Below, in pieces: positions 31,173-42,175 of a stretch of DNA of 64,000 nt. The notes under the pieces were generated by a model, which made no database searches, was not told where the DNA came from, and saw nothing but the letters and a program-made list of their open reading frames with translations. A program made the translations under genes and the position numbers. How positions within the stretch are numbered: position 1 is the first letter of the stretch; each line of letters begins with the position of its first letter. The DNA is from Tretioscincus oriximinensis (taxonomy: Eukaryota; Chordata; Lepidosauria; Squamata; Gymnophthalmidae), in assembly GCA_022410635.1 (NCBI GenBank), contig JAJVDF010000498.1:803208-867207 (forward strand), in the 5' to 3' direction.

Positions 31173-32651
31173 TAATATTTCTAGTGTTCTAAGGCCCACG
31201 CATTGGGTAGCTTAGCTAATAAGCAACAGCCCTAAGCACCCATGCAGCCAAAACCATGGGCTAAATAACAGCCCTCTAATCCCTTTTNCTTCTGAAGGGG
31301 TGGCAGCAGAGGCTGAAGAACTTCAAATTTCCTGAGGCAGCTAGCTAACAAAAAAGATCCATACTCTTTCAATTATAACNTTGCATGAATGGAGAGGCAG
31401 AAAACTGAGGGATTGATGATCCCAAGAGAAGGAAGGCAAAATCAGTGCTAGGAGTTACCCAGTTCAAAAACTGAACCCTAGGAGCTTGTAAATTGAAGGC
31501 ATCTGGAATTGTCCACCTGTGACAATTTTGTGAAATCACTTCCAGGGTGAGATAAGAAATAAGGTCACTTTGGATACTATTCCTGGAAGTAGAAACTGGA
31601 GGTGACATCATTTGTGATGTCACTTCTGCCCCCCCCCGAGGTGCCCTTTCCGGAAGCAGGGGCCAGAAATGACATCACAATGGTGTCACTTACGGTCCTA
31701 GCTCCAGTTTAACAGAAAAATCCTGATATGAGATACGCAGGTCAACCTTTCTGCATAACCCCTACGTGAGTGAATTTTCTGATAAAGCGTACATGATTTA
31801 CGTTTGACTCCCAGTGCTAGAGACAGTTTGAAAATGGTGAACACTATGTCATTTTAAAATAAGGACGGACGGGCAGCACAGAAAGTGCTGGCTGGATGTG
31901 CATAAATATGGGGACAGGAGTAGTTCCTGAGAATTAACTGCTGTTTTAGCTGTGAAGAGGAATGAAATCCTGGGGTGGAATTTGGTTTAAATTTAGATTA
32001 TATTTAAATCTAGTTTTAATCCAAATTCAGAATGGAAGAACACATCAGCAGAATTAATGTGAATTTTATAGTTAAATAGTAATTTAAATAAATAGTAATT
32101 TTCACAGTTAAGCAACGCAGAAGCAGANGGTGAGGAGGAAGAGGAGGGTGGAAGAGAAAGAAAAGGGAAGGAAGGTGTTAGGACTAGAGACCTGATTCCT
32201 TTCACAATTCAGATTCTCTTTCCGCTTCTCAAAATACAAACATTCACCTTCACAAAAATATGAGCTTTTGAAATACATAGAATTCTGCCATTTTTAAAAA
32301 GCTATCTAAATTTTGATTGTAAAATGTGTGTCTATTGTATTTAAGAGAACACCAAAGTGGAAACAACCAACTGAACAGTTTTCATCACAGTTGAGTAAAG
32401 TATTTTTTCTTAAATGGATCCATAAGATTTTTATCCTCTGCCTCTCTTTATTTTGCATTAAAACACCTGAAAATACCTTTAATGTAAATCAGGGAGAATG
32501 TATCAGCATAACTGTCGATATTTGAAAAAAAAGTTTCATTTAAAAAGAATATAAAAGAAATGGTAAAAGTCTGAAAACTTTGTTCAACAAACTGAAGAAC
32601 AAACAAATTGCTGATTTCCTTGTTTTTATGAGTGCTTGCTGATGAAATGAA
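31173..32651. other. Unannotated stretch with palindromes
   Basis: 31595-31690 contains TGACATCA three times and TGATGTCA once. 31978-32028 is an imperfect AT-rich palindrome (GAATTTGGTTTAAATTTAGA against CTAGTTTTAATCCAAATTC). 32120-32175 is purine-rich. No gene seen. Confidence 0.5.
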
Positions 32652-32878
32652 TATTAGGTATAAATGGATACTAGGATGGATGTCTGGATGTTGCCTCTGG
32701 GATGGAGCAACAGGCAGGACTCCTGGAATACCATTTGCAGGGAGTCATAAACAGGAGCATATTTTGCTTTCCTCTGTTCGGACTGCCCAGGTGCATCTGG
32801 TGGGCCTCTGTGTGAGACAAAATGCTGGACTAGATGGGCTCTGGCCTGATCCAGTATGGCTCTTCTTATGTTCTTATG
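32652..32878 (+). mobile_element. CR1 LINE 3' UTR fragment
   Basis: TTAGGTATAAATGGATACTA, GGGATGGAGCAACAGGCAGG, ATTTGCAGGGAGTCATAAAC, AGGTGCATCTGGTGGGCC and a double TTCTTATG end. It is a near-consensus version of the 3' UTR also present at 60566-60780 and 61441-61656, with no ORF2. Confidence 0.9.
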
Positions 32879-34234
32879 AAAGAAATAAGCAAAGAGAATG
32901 ACTCAATTCAAATGATGTTTTATTTAATTATTTTCTCCTCCAAAGTACATTTCTCTTTGTCTAGGCTAGGCGCTTTAAAATGAAATGAAGGAGCCACTTG
33001 TGTGTAATTATGTCATGCCCAATGTAAGGACAACACTATATATTATCAATTCTTATTGAGAAAAAAGAGGTTACAAAAAAAAAACATTTGCCTTAAAAGT
33101 AGTTGAGATATTTTTATGCTTGATTCTTGGACTTGAGGATATCTACTGGAAAAGTAATCTTTGTTATCAATACATAACAAGGCATTATTAAATGGAACCA
33201 GAAAAAAATCAATCAGTCACTAGCAGAANTGATATTTATTTGTCAAATTTTATTCTAGTATTTCTGTTCAGACTGTGCAAAAAGAAATAAGAAAGAAAAT
33301 CTGATACTGCCAATTTTTTAATGTAGCAACATAACGTAGTTCTGAGCTTGCTTTTGTGAATATTTCCTCCTAAATCTTGAGAGTGTTGTTTAGAATCAAA
33401 TAGTCAAATTCTTCATATCAAAAGCCAGGCTGTTCAATTGTAAAAAAAAAATAATTTCCCTGATGATGGTATTCTTCATGGTGTTCATTTAGGCCAGGGG
33501 GCAAAACAAGGAGATTGAACCATTTCCAGTTCTTGTTGTGCAGAAGTATATTGTGCTTTGGATTTAATTAAAGATTTAACTTCTCATCACTAGCAGTTCC
33601 AATTGAAAAGGGCATGTTAGAAAAGCTGCCGGCTAGTCTTTACAAAGCAGCAGCGTTTGAATGAGTCCTTTTTCTTATAGCTAATTTTTCCTGATTGCAA
33701 ATAAATCACTTTGTCTCCCTGTATTGAAAGCTTAGGTTGGCACTGAAAGGGTTGAATTGGAACTTCAGAATATCAGCCTGAAGCAGAGTTCAAATGTTGT
33801 CTTTTGAACACTAGCCTGGACCTTATATCTTTTTTTAAGGCATGCTTTCCTAATTTGTAATATAATTCCATAAGCAGTCAAGATGACTAGTATAACCTTC
33901 CAGATGTTATCAGTCTGTACCTTCCAAATCTGATGAACTTGCAATTTATCAATATTTTGAGATACACCTTAGACATACGTGACTCATTTGCCACCAAAAG
34001 CAGATGCTTCAAACTGGACTGGCTTTTCAGAGTCAGTTCTTTTATATGTCTATTTGTTGTTGTTGCTTTATTTTTTATGTATTAATATTTCTACCCACCC
34101 TATCATGCATGCGCTGAAAACCAGAAAAAAAAATACCCAATTTTGAATAGTTTTTTTTAAAACAACAACAACAACAACTCAGTTTTTTGGGACTAAAGGA
34201 GGTTTTAACAACATATGTCACCAGTTTTTTTTAT
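32879..34234. other. Unannotated stretch, possible conserved noncoding DNA
   Basis: 33480-33800 is unique-looking with TTTAATTAAAG and CTGATTGCAAATAAATCA, the latter OCT/HOX-like. I cannot test conservation. A CAACAACAAC run occurs at 34162-34178. Confidence 0.4.
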
Positions 34235-34575
34235 TTAGTCCTGTTTGTCAGGACTGAATGCTGATCCCTCTGCTCTGTGACAGCCCTTCAGATATTTGTA
34301 GACAGCTATCAAGTCTCCTCTCAGTCTCCTCTTTTGCAGACTAAATATCACTAGATCCTTTAACCGTTCCTCATAGGATATGGTTTACATACCATACACC
34401 ATCCTTGTAACTCTCTTTTGAACTTGCTTTAGTTTATCCAAGTATTACAAGTGTGGTCATTCCAACGTATTGTAGAGAGGAATAGTTACTTCATGTGAGC
34501 AAGATTCTATGCTCTTCTTAATATGCCCTAGGATTGTGTTTGCCTTTTTTGCAGCTGCTTCACTCTGTTGACTCA
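34235..34575 (-). pseudogene. CR1 LINE ORF2 C-terminal fragment
   Basis: Antisense of the same segment found in sense at 37385-37810: TCTGTGACAGCCCTTCAGAT, TGTAGACAGCTATCAAGTC, TTTGCAGACTAAATATC, TGCAGCTGCTTCACTCTG. The segment covers the region after the RT core. It is not translatable over any length. Confidence 0.75.
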
Positions 34576-34579
34576 TGTT

Positions 34580-34625
34580 TAATCTGTGATGGGTGGGGTA
34601 TAAGTATAAATAAATAAATAAATAA
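34580..34625 (+). repeat. SINE-A or L2 tail
   Basis: GATGGGTGGGGTATAAGTAT followed by AAATAAATAAATAAATAAA, the terminal piece of SINE-A/L2-type elements. Confidence 0.6.
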
Positions 34626-35573
34626 ACTACTGTTGTGAAGAGAAGAAACTACGGTTGTGTAAGCTGCTTTGAATTCCCTCCAGATTGAGAAATGAAGGGT
34701 ACAAAATTATTTTTTCTTCTTGTCCTCCCTCTCCTCTTCCTCCTTCTAAAGCATGACTCTGTTTGGACTACTGACTTTTGGAATTCTTTGGCAGGTTTTC
34801 AATTATGTACCCTACAAAGGAGCTACTGATGAAGAGTGTGAGAAGGACACATACAAAAATATTGCTCCTCTATTTCTAATTAAAAATGAGGAACATCTGC
34901 TGAAATAAATTGAAGTATCTCCATTTAGAGTTCCTCTTGCAACAATGTTGCTTCTTTCCATGATTGTGCCCAGAAATAAAGTGACATCATTGAAACAAGG
35001 TACCTGCTACTCTTTTAAAATAGAAATGTGATGCCCACCGGTTTCTTTAGGAATAGCAGCAGTTCCCTCCTTTGAAAGTGAGATATGTTCTTTGACTTCA
35101 GCTAATCCCATTTTGGACAAATTGGCATACTTACAGCTGACAGATATCTTGATGTTTTAGAGAACTCATCAGATAAACCAAGCATGTGAGTATATATTTC
35201 CATTTACAGCCAGCAATAAATCTTGGTTAGACTTCTATCTTTTGAGTTTCCTCTCATTGTTATTCTAATATCGAAGTCTGACTTGAATCACTTCATTCAG
35301 GTCAGGAAGGTTGCTCTGTGCTCTACGTTTGCTACTAATGCATGGAATGTGGAAGCAGCCAGAGATATGTTGGCGCTTTTGGAACCTCATTTCATGGTCT
35401 CTATTTTTGTTTAAATTCAGTTCCAGATACTGTAGGAGCATCAATTGATAAAGAAACATGGCAGATCAATAATTTCATTCTAACAGTCTGAGCCTTGCAC
35501 TGGTGTAAAGTGAATAAGTTTGATAACTTGGCTTCTGTTTTTCTCGTTGACTTTTTGAAAGTCTTTGATCTTA
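34626..35573. other. Unannotated stretch
   Basis: 34630-34720 has TGTAAGCTGCTTTGAATTCC, a SINE-tail-like scrap next to CT-rich bases. The remainder is unremarkable. Confidence 0.45.
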
Positions 35574-35581
35574 GGCTCTAA

Positions 35582-35769
35582 TAGGCTGACCAGATTACCC
35601 CTTTTGGGGGGGGGGGTGAAAACCCGGTTTTGGTGTGCCTCCTGGTTTTTGCTGAGGAAAAGAAAATCTTTTATTGAAAAAAAATTCCTCAGCAAAACCC
35701 GGGAGGCACCCCAAAACTGGGTTTCCACCCCCACCCCACCACGAAAAAAGGGGTCACCTGGTCAGCCGA
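35582..35769. mobile_element. Palindromic hAT-like MITE, 188 bp
   Basis: Second copy of the family at 23761-23962. Ends TAGGCTGACCAGATTACC and CACCTGGTCAGCCGA. Eight-base target duplication GGCTCTAA at 35574-35581 and 35770-35777. Long internal inverted repeat (GAAAACCCGGTTTTGG against CCCCAAAACTGGGTTTCC; CTGAGGAAAAG against CCTCAGCAAAAC). Confidence 0.85.
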
Positions 35770-35777
35770 GGCTCTAA

Positions 35778-36535
35778 AGAACCCAAAACTAAAACCAAGC
35801 AACATAAGAGCTGCTTCTTGAGTACTGTTCTATGTTGCAGCAGCAAGAACACGGCAATTCTTATTGTTAAATGAGGAAGGAGAATTAATAAAAAAAAAAC
35901 CTATATTGAAAGATATTCCAAGTAGACAAATAGCATCTTCCAATTATCGCGATGTAGATAATTCAGCATTCTGGGTTAAGACACTTTATCTCTAAAATAA
36001 CAGGACATGTGTTGAAATTATTTTGACCCAGAATTAGTCTAGGACAGTTAGAGANCCATTTCCCACTAGAGGTTTTGAACAATACTGCCAGATTTCCCCT
36101 GCATGGAACAATCACTTGTATTTTTATCCACTTCATGTTCTTTACCTTCCCTCCCTCCCTTCCTCCCTCCCTTTCTTCCTTTCTTCCTTTCTTGTTCTCA
36201 TTCCTCTCCTTCATAACCTGTTTCTTGACACCACTACAACTATTAGCTAGCAATAATATTTGGTTTTTAAAAATCAAATTTGTTTTGATTAGAAATCAAA
36301 TTGGAATTAATTTAGATGTTAGAAATCACACATGTCGCTTCCAAGCATTTTTAAATAACGCAAATACAATAAACCCTATTTCTTTCCATAATCTGGTTCT
36401 TTCATTATGCCCTTACTCTGCTAGACCTTATTCTATTCCACAAAGGAATCTAAGTAATCTGTTGTCAGCTTATCATTAATGGATAACGCATGGAGGAGGA
36501 TCATCGTCCTCCATCACTGTCTTCCATCACTGGCT
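35778..36535. other. Unannotated stretch with CCTT microsatellite
   Basis: 36143-36200 is a (CCTT)n-type pyrimidine run. No gene or element. Confidence 0.55.
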
Positions 36536-36650
36536 ATTCTTGTCTTCACAACAGATACCTTGTGAAGTAGTTGGGGCTGAGAAAATCTTGAATAACTGCA
36601 GTGATCCCAAAGTCATCCAGATGGTTTCATGGATCTGTCACTCTAATCAC
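36536..36650 (-). mobile_element. SINE-A fragment
   Basis: TCTTCACAACAGATACCTTG, TGAAGTAGTTGGGGCTGAG and CATCCAGATGGTTTCATGG are the reverse complement of the SINE-A core. Head and tail are lost. Confidence 0.65.
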
Positions 36651-37384
36651 AAGACCATATTGGCTGTTAGTCTAAAATCAACAAGATGGGACAGAAATGA
36701 TGAAAATAAAACCTGTCAAATCCTTANGCTTTCCATATTTCAATATGGGAGAAACCAGGATCCCCGACCACTCTGCTCAAAGTCATGGATTTAAAAGTCC
36801 AATGGATTACATTATTGAATAAGACATTAGAATACTATACTTCTCAGACTAAGAACTGTAACACATTGTACATTGATTTCTACTTTATTTTATTCCTCGT
36901 CTCCTCTGGGTTGATAATTCATTCTATCCACAAAGACAAAACCATTTCTTCCAGTGACTTTAATGCTAAATGGAGGGATTTGATTCTATACTGCAGGTAT
37001 TATCAGTTCCTTAGGATCAGGCCATTTATATTTCATTGTTAAACTGTACTTCTTAATTATGATATAATTCACACTTTTTCATTTGGGAACTGACATTATA
37101 AGCATATTAAATTAGTATGATGGCCTGCAATTTATCACAATTATTAAAATAGAGAAATCTCAGATTCAGCTGATCATTAATCATGGTAAAACAAATAAAT
37201 GGACTGTGGAACATCTTGGACATCTCTCTAGCATATTAATTTTTATTTTTAATGAGATTGAAAAGAGGCAAAAATGATTATAAAATGAGATAAGAGCATA
37301 GGGAAGCAAATATTAATTATTCATATGTATATAGATTTTTTTAATTATTTTGCTATTTTCCCGTTGACAATTGAGAATGAAGTA
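36651..37384. other. Unannotated AT-rich stretch
   Basis: Nothing recognised. Confidence 0.5.
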
Positions 37385-38092
37385 CAGAATAGTAAAGGGT
37401 GTCAGAAAGCAATCTAAAGACTTAGTCACACATCTAAGGACCTGGGTGTATTGGTAGATCACAGTGTGAAGCAGCTGCAAAAAAGACAAACACAATCCTG
37501 GGATATATCAAGAGGAACATAGAATCTCGCTCATGTGAAGTAATTATTCCTTTCTACAATACTATGGTACGACCACACTTGGAATACTGTGTTCAGTTGT
37601 GGGGGACCCAATTTAAAAAGGACATTGATCAACTAGAGAAAGTTCAAAAGAGAAGTAACATGGATGGTGTGTAGTCTGGAAACCATGTCCTATGAGAACG
37701 GTTAAAGGATCTAGGGATGTTTAGTCTGCAAAAGAGAAGACTGAGAGGGCATCTGATAGCTGTCTACAAATATCTGAAGGGCTGTCACAGAGCAGAGGGA
37801 TCAGCATTGTTCCCATTGGCACTTTTAAGGACTAGAAACAATGGGATGCAACTGCAGGGGAGTAGATTTATAATAGATATCAGAAAAAAAAACTTTCTAA
37901 CAGTCAGGGTGATAAANCAGTGGAGCCGTTTGCCACAAGAGGTGGTNAGTTCGTCTTCGCTGGAAGTCTTCAAACAGAGACTGGACTGTCATCTTTCTGG
38001 GATGGTTTAATGAATCCTGCATTAGCAGGGAGTTGGACTCGATGACCCTAGAGGTCCCTTCCAACTCTATAATTCTATGATTCCATGATACC
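37385..38092 (+). pseudogene. CR1 LINE, ORF2 C-terminus and 3' UTR (ATTCTATGA-tailed)
   Basis: Blocks in order: CTAAGGACCTGGGTGTATTG, AGAGGAACATAGAATCTCGC, TGGTACGACCACACTTGGAA, CTGTGTTCAGTTGTGGGGGA, GATAGCTGTCTACAAATATC, AACTTTCTAACAGTCAGGGT, then 3' UTR GGATGGTTTAATGAATCCTG, GGAGTTGGACTCGATGACC and terminal ATTCTATGATTCCATGA. The 97-codon frame at 37717-38010 covers part of it. Several stops and Ns break the reading frame. This subfamily differs from the TTCTTATG-tailed CR1s and uses the terminal repeat known from bird CR1. Its 3' end abuts the 3' end of an L2 fragment on the opposite strand. Confidence 0.85.
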
Positions 38093-38345
38093 CAGAGGAC
38101 TCAGGGTAGCCAACAATAAAATCAGTACAAAATTAACATTTTAAAACAGTAACTAACAGTATCTGGGAGGGTAAAAACCAGCATTTCTTCAACCAAAGGT
38201 CAGGTTGAAGAGGTGCATTTTCAAATACCTTCTAAAAGAACACAAGGATAGATTAGCTGCGACCACAGAGAAAGTCCTGCCCTGGGTTCCCCCTCCATTG
38301 GCTGTTGAAAGGGGTGGTACAACCAGGAGGGCCTTCCATGCAGAT
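38093..38345 (-). pseudogene. L2-type LINE 3' fragment
   Basis: Minus-strand relative of 42176-42780. It holds the 3' UTR (CTCAGGGTAGCCAACAATAA) and the end of ORF2, whose last residues read GRTFSVVAANL and FRRYLKMHLFNLTFG, paralleling RAFSVAA and FRKCLRTHLFGLAFD in the other copy. Truncated upstream by the adjoining SINE-A fragment. Confidence 0.7.
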
Positions 38346-38462
38346 CTTAGTTGGGGCTGAGAGAGCTCCAAAGAACTATAGCTAGTCCAAGATTACCCAT
38401 CTGGTTTCATGGAGAAGTGCAGAATCAAACCAGGAGACGTCCAAACAAGAGTCTGATCTTTA
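38346..38462 (-). mobile_element. SINE-A fragment
   Basis: AGTTGGGGCTGAGAGAGCTC, AAAGAACTATAGCTAGTCCA and GTTTCATGGAGAAGTGCAGA are the antisense SINE-A core and B box region. Directly adjoins the L2 fragment. Confidence 0.65.
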
Positions 38463-38654
38463 AGAGTCCTTTCTGGGAAAGAAATGTTGAACATAAGTAC
38501 CTGAATGTTCTTCCTACAACCCAAGTCTTCCATTTCTAATCTTGGATATCAGTCTTGGTTTAACTATGTATTGCCTGATTAAGCCCATTGAAGGTCCCAA
38601 GGCAGTCAAAATTTGGGGAGGGGGGACTTTCAAATGATATCTTAACACATTTTT

Positions 38655-38906
38655 AATTCAATTATTTATTTATTTGTACTTTTATCCCATCTTATACCTA
38701 AAAGTCTCAGGGTGGCCAAGCAAAGGGCGGCACATATAGCTTTTGTTGCTTTCTCCACAACAGACACCCTATGAAGTAGGTGGGGTTGAAAGAGTTCTAA
38801 AGAACTGTGACTGCCCCAAGATCTTCATGGAGGAGTGGGGAATTGAAATGGGAGACTATCAGATAAGAGTCCAACACTATAACCACTACACCAAACTGGC
38901 TCTTAA
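38655..38906 (-). mobile_element. SINE-A, full length
   Basis: Tail first on the plus strand: TTATTTATTTATTTGTACTT, CCCATCTTATACC, GTCTCAGGGTGGCC; then CTTTCTCCACAACAGACACC, GTAGGTGGGGTTGAAAGAGT, the B box complement GGGGAATTGAAATGG and the head complement CCACTACACCAAACTGGCTC. Confidence 0.85.
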
Positions 38907-39063
38907 GCAACAGTCTTACAGAAAACTAAACATTAGCCATTATTAATGTTATTAAACAAACTTTTTTTAATAAACCCACACAATTTTAAATGTTCCTTTC
39001 CTCAGTTTGTTTGATGAACTTGTAAGGGAAAAAACTGTTTTATGAATCTGATCTGATATATAT

Positions 39064-39144
39064 GGTTTATATGAATGGATGGCTACATGGATGAATGGGT
39101 GGATGGCTACATGGATAGATGGATGGCTACATGGATAGATGGTA
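39064..39144. repeat. GGATGGCTACAT-type minisatellite
   Basis: About four units of GGATGGCTACATGGAT(A/G)GAT or a close variant. Low complexity, adjoining the left edge of a SINE-A. Confidence 0.8.
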
Positions 39145-39346
39145 GTCTCCAGGTTCGATTCTATAGTCCTCCAGGAAGCCAGCTGGGTGATCTTGGGCCA
39201 ATCACTGTTCTTTATAATTCTCTCAGCCTCACCTACTTCACAGGGTGACTGTTGTGGAGAAAGCAACAAAAGCTATGTATGCCATCCTTTGGTTGACCAC
39301 CCTGAGATAAGGCGGGATATAAGTATAAATAAATAAATAAGTATAG
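39145..39346 (+). mobile_element. SINE-A, 5'-truncated
   Basis: Starts at the B box (CCAGGTTCGATTC), then CAGCTGGGTGATCTTGGGCC, CTCTCAGCCTCACCTACTTC, GACTGTTGTGGAGAAAGC, GAGATAAGGCGGGATATAAG and AAATAAATAAATAAG. The A box end is replaced by the minisatellite. Confidence 0.8.
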
Positions 39347-39510
39347 CGTACTTTTTAGTGTTAATGGGTATAGTACATTAATAATACAGTATTTTCTCAG
39401 TAGAGTTTTAAATGAAAAGTTTTTGTTTCTTTGAGTTGATTCATTCCTTACTATCTTTTAGAAACAATTTAAGAAAGCTTGATTTAATTTTCTTTCAAAA
39501 TCAAATCCAA

Positions 39511-39789
39511 TGTTGTGGGACACTTAAAAGGCACCGATGTGATGCCACTGATAGCTTAAGAAAGCACAAGGACATAAAGTGATTCAGCTCAAAGTGTTTA
39601 TTCAGCTCTTAGTGGTATCTTAGTTTGGTCTGCAGTGAAAGTCCTTAGCCGAAGCTACTTCTTATATACATGTATGCAATCAATGAGTGCCGACCGGCTT
39701 CCCGCTTAAAATAGCATGCAGCTATAACAATATATGCAATAGTAAACTTTCCCTCCAAAATCCAGGGTACACTGCCCAGGCCCATAACA
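39511..39789 (-). mobile_element. Solo LTR, about 279 bp
   Basis: Outer bases are TGTTGTGGG and CCCATAACA, a short inverted pair with the TG...CA ends of retroviral and Gypsy-type LTRs. On the minus strand a TATATAAG box (39668-39661) is followed about 60 bases later by AATAAA (39602-39597), then about 85 bases to the end, a plausible U3-R-U5 layout. No target duplication was found and no internal retroviral sequence adjoins it. The retroelement class is undetermined. Confidence 0.6.
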
Positions 39790-39984
39790 GATTCAAACAG
39801 TCAACTATATGCACAAATTACCTCAGGTAAGTTTGTACATAATACATTTGTACAACACAAAATATGTCAGGAACCTCCTGTCAGGCAAAGAGGTACAGAG
39901 GCTAAAAACAACAGTCTTGAAGGTGAGAAACTGGAGTTTGAGACCTCTTATATCTGCTACGGAGAGGAGCGGGTTCCCTCTACT
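39790..39984. other. Unannotated interval
   Basis: No recognised element between the LTR and the SINE-B. Confidence 0.4.
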
Positions 39985-40175
39985 GGTCTTAGTTTCAGCC
40001 ATGCTAGATGTTCGAAAGCAAGTAATTGCAAGTAGATTAATAGGTACATCCACAAGTGGTGGGGGAAGATAGATGGAAGTCTTCAGGCAAAATATAAGCT
40101 GCTCAGAATCCCTCAGGTAAGGAGGACAGGGTATAAAAATCTTCTCCATCTCCTTCTCCTCCTCCTCTTTTGCCT
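39985..40175 (+). mobile_element. SINE-B, eroded
   Basis: GATGTTCGAAAGCAAGTAAT, GCAAGTAGATTAATAGGTAC, GGGGAAGATAGATGGAAGTC, TTCAGGCAAAATATAAGC and a tail of CTTCTCCATCTCCTTCTCCT type. The tRNA head is not recognisable. Confidence 0.6.
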
Positions 40176-41160
40176 ATTTGGTAATCTGGTCCTGTAACTA
40201 TGGAGACCAGGGATGAGTCCCATTGACTCTGAAGTTGCAGTTTTTGCTGTATTGTGCTGCAGTTCTTGCACCACTTCCAGGAGCGGTGGAATGGTATAGG
40301 TGCAAAACACTGCTTGGTCTGCAACTTAAAAGNAGTCTCTCATGACATGATTCCCAGAAAAGAAGTGGACTAGCCACCATAATTATACAGAACAAGTTTT
40401 TTCTAGGGAGCACAATTTCTTGGAAGACCACTCTAGCATACAAATTCCATATGTCAGTGGCATTTAGCAGAGTCCCAATGTTTACTACAGAACACAGAGA
40501 ATCATATGCATAACGATGGACCTTGACAACAATTATTTGTGCGAACATATGCTTATATATTTGCCAATGATTCACACACCTGGCATATTTTGTAATAATT
40601 CTGGGGACTCCACTTGGATTTAACAAAGAAGAATCACATGTGTTATTCAGAGGCACATAGACCTTGGTCACACATGTGCTTTTTAAATCGTTGTTAACCC
40701 TGAAGAACTGGATTAAATCAGAAAAAAATCCTCTTTTTATTTTTATTTAATATTTAATATACAATACACATTACAATAACAAAACATAATTTGGCCATAC
40801 ATAACATAAACTTACCATAAATTACAATGAACATCAAACACATTTCTCCCCTCCCACCTACTTGGTCTTATTAAAGTTTCTGTAGCATTTTTTAAAATTT
40901 TCTCACAAAGTGTATCTTTATTTGTTACATCTTTATCCATCCTTAAAAGTTTGTATTTTTTCTGACTTTTTTTTAGATGTTCAGTTCTCCGATTGATTTA
41001 AAATTACATGTATGACCAAGCCTATATATGCAATTCTAACATGCTTAAAACTGACTCACAGGCAGTAGTTTAGAGGAAGGAGAAATGTTTTTTTAATAGT
41101 TGTGTGTTTGATCTTTTAATAATTGAAAGCTATTAAATGTAAGATCAGAAAAACTTTTAG
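40176..41160. other. Unannotated stretch, possible L1 remnant
   Basis: 40735-40980 is T/A-rich with TACAATACACATTACAATAA and CCCCTCCCACCTACTTGG. It resembles the antisense 3' region of squamate L1 elements, but I cannot confirm this. The 157-codon minus-strand frame at 40198-40671 has no family resemblance. Confidence 0.35.
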
Positions 41161-41256
41161 TTCAAGTAGCACAGCCCCGAATGGGGCCTGCCACAGCCTA
41201 CACTGGCATGCCAGTGTAGGCTGTGGCAGGCCCCATTCGGGNCTGTGCTACTTGAA
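41161..41256. repeat. Perfect 96-bp palindrome
   Basis: Two 48-base arms meet with no spacer between 41208 and 41209. The left arm starts TTCAAGTAGCACAGCCCC and ends CTACACTGGCA; the right arm is its exact reverse complement, apart from one N at 41242. It is GC-rich in AT-rich surroundings. Just to the right the 12-mer ATGTACCGAGCT is repeated in tandem (41256-41279). It might be a tiny fold-back transposon, a hairpin-RNA locus, or an assembly hairpin. Confidence 0.9.
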
Positions 41257-42175
41257 TGTACCGAGCTATGTACCGAGCTATAACCCAGAATAAGGCTCCC
41301 ATTCATATCACAGTACATATTGAATATGCAACCAAATAAGAATTACGTTTATTATTTTTATTATTATCATGACTGTTTTGTTTTCTTTTTTTAAAAAAAA
41401 CACATTAGTTTATAAGGTCAATTTAAAAAAAATCCAATTTTAACACTCTCGTGTTGTTTTAATGTTTTATAATCATAATGCTTAATTTGCAGTGCTCTTA
41501 GAACTTTAATTACAAAGTTAAATTGTACTAATATCCATTAGGTACTTCTTAATTGAAGGCACATCATATGTCTGATGTGGCAGTACTAATTGGTGTAATT
41601 AAATTCTAATATGCATCAGTACTCTATTAAGGAGGTTTTTTTAAAAAGATATATAGAGAGAAAGGAAAGAGAAACTTCACAAGCTTGTAACTGTGCCGCA
41701 ACAAAAACAACAGGAATTATAATAAAAGCAAATGTTTATGCTGAAAATTGGAAGGGGCAATTGAGCAAAGAAATAAACGACCTTACTTACAATTTTTGGA
41801 AGTCCAGAACTTATTGTCCTTTTATTAGTATAAATTTAAAACAAATTAAAACTTTGGAAGACTTGGTGACAGTAAAAAGATGCCAGTGTAGTTTAATGGT
41901 GATGGATTAAGGTCTGCTCAAAGGCACACCACAGATAATGTGTGAAGACAAGATTGTTATTTCGAAAACAAATATATTTTTAATGTTATGTGAAGAAAAC
42001 TTTCTTCAACTCTGTTAAGATTCCATAATGAATCACACATTTCCAAACTCAAGACTTTATCTGGTTTTTGTTAGTATAAATAAGCAAATTGTTGCAATTA
42101 TCTCTATAAATTCAGTTTGCTACATATAGCCTGTCCCTGTCATTTGTTTCCTAACATCTGAAGCAGCGCACATTT
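41257..42175. other. Unannotated AT-rich stretch
   Basis: A 99-codon frame at 41611-41910 (Lys/Asn-rich) has no recognisable domain or context and is likely chance. Confidence 0.45.

Noticed and set aside
39064..39144. CRISPR-like array
   Set aside because: Short direct repeats without unique spacers, in vertebrate DNA; it is a minisatellite.
40198..40671. 157-codon minus-strand frame
   Set aside because: Long for chance, but it contains an N-derived X, overlaps the end of a SINE-B region and shows no domain. Kept as unannotated.
41611..41910. 99-codon Lys/Asn-rich frame as a coding exon
   Set aside because: AT-rich composition accounts for it; no motif, no splice-site pattern I can defend.
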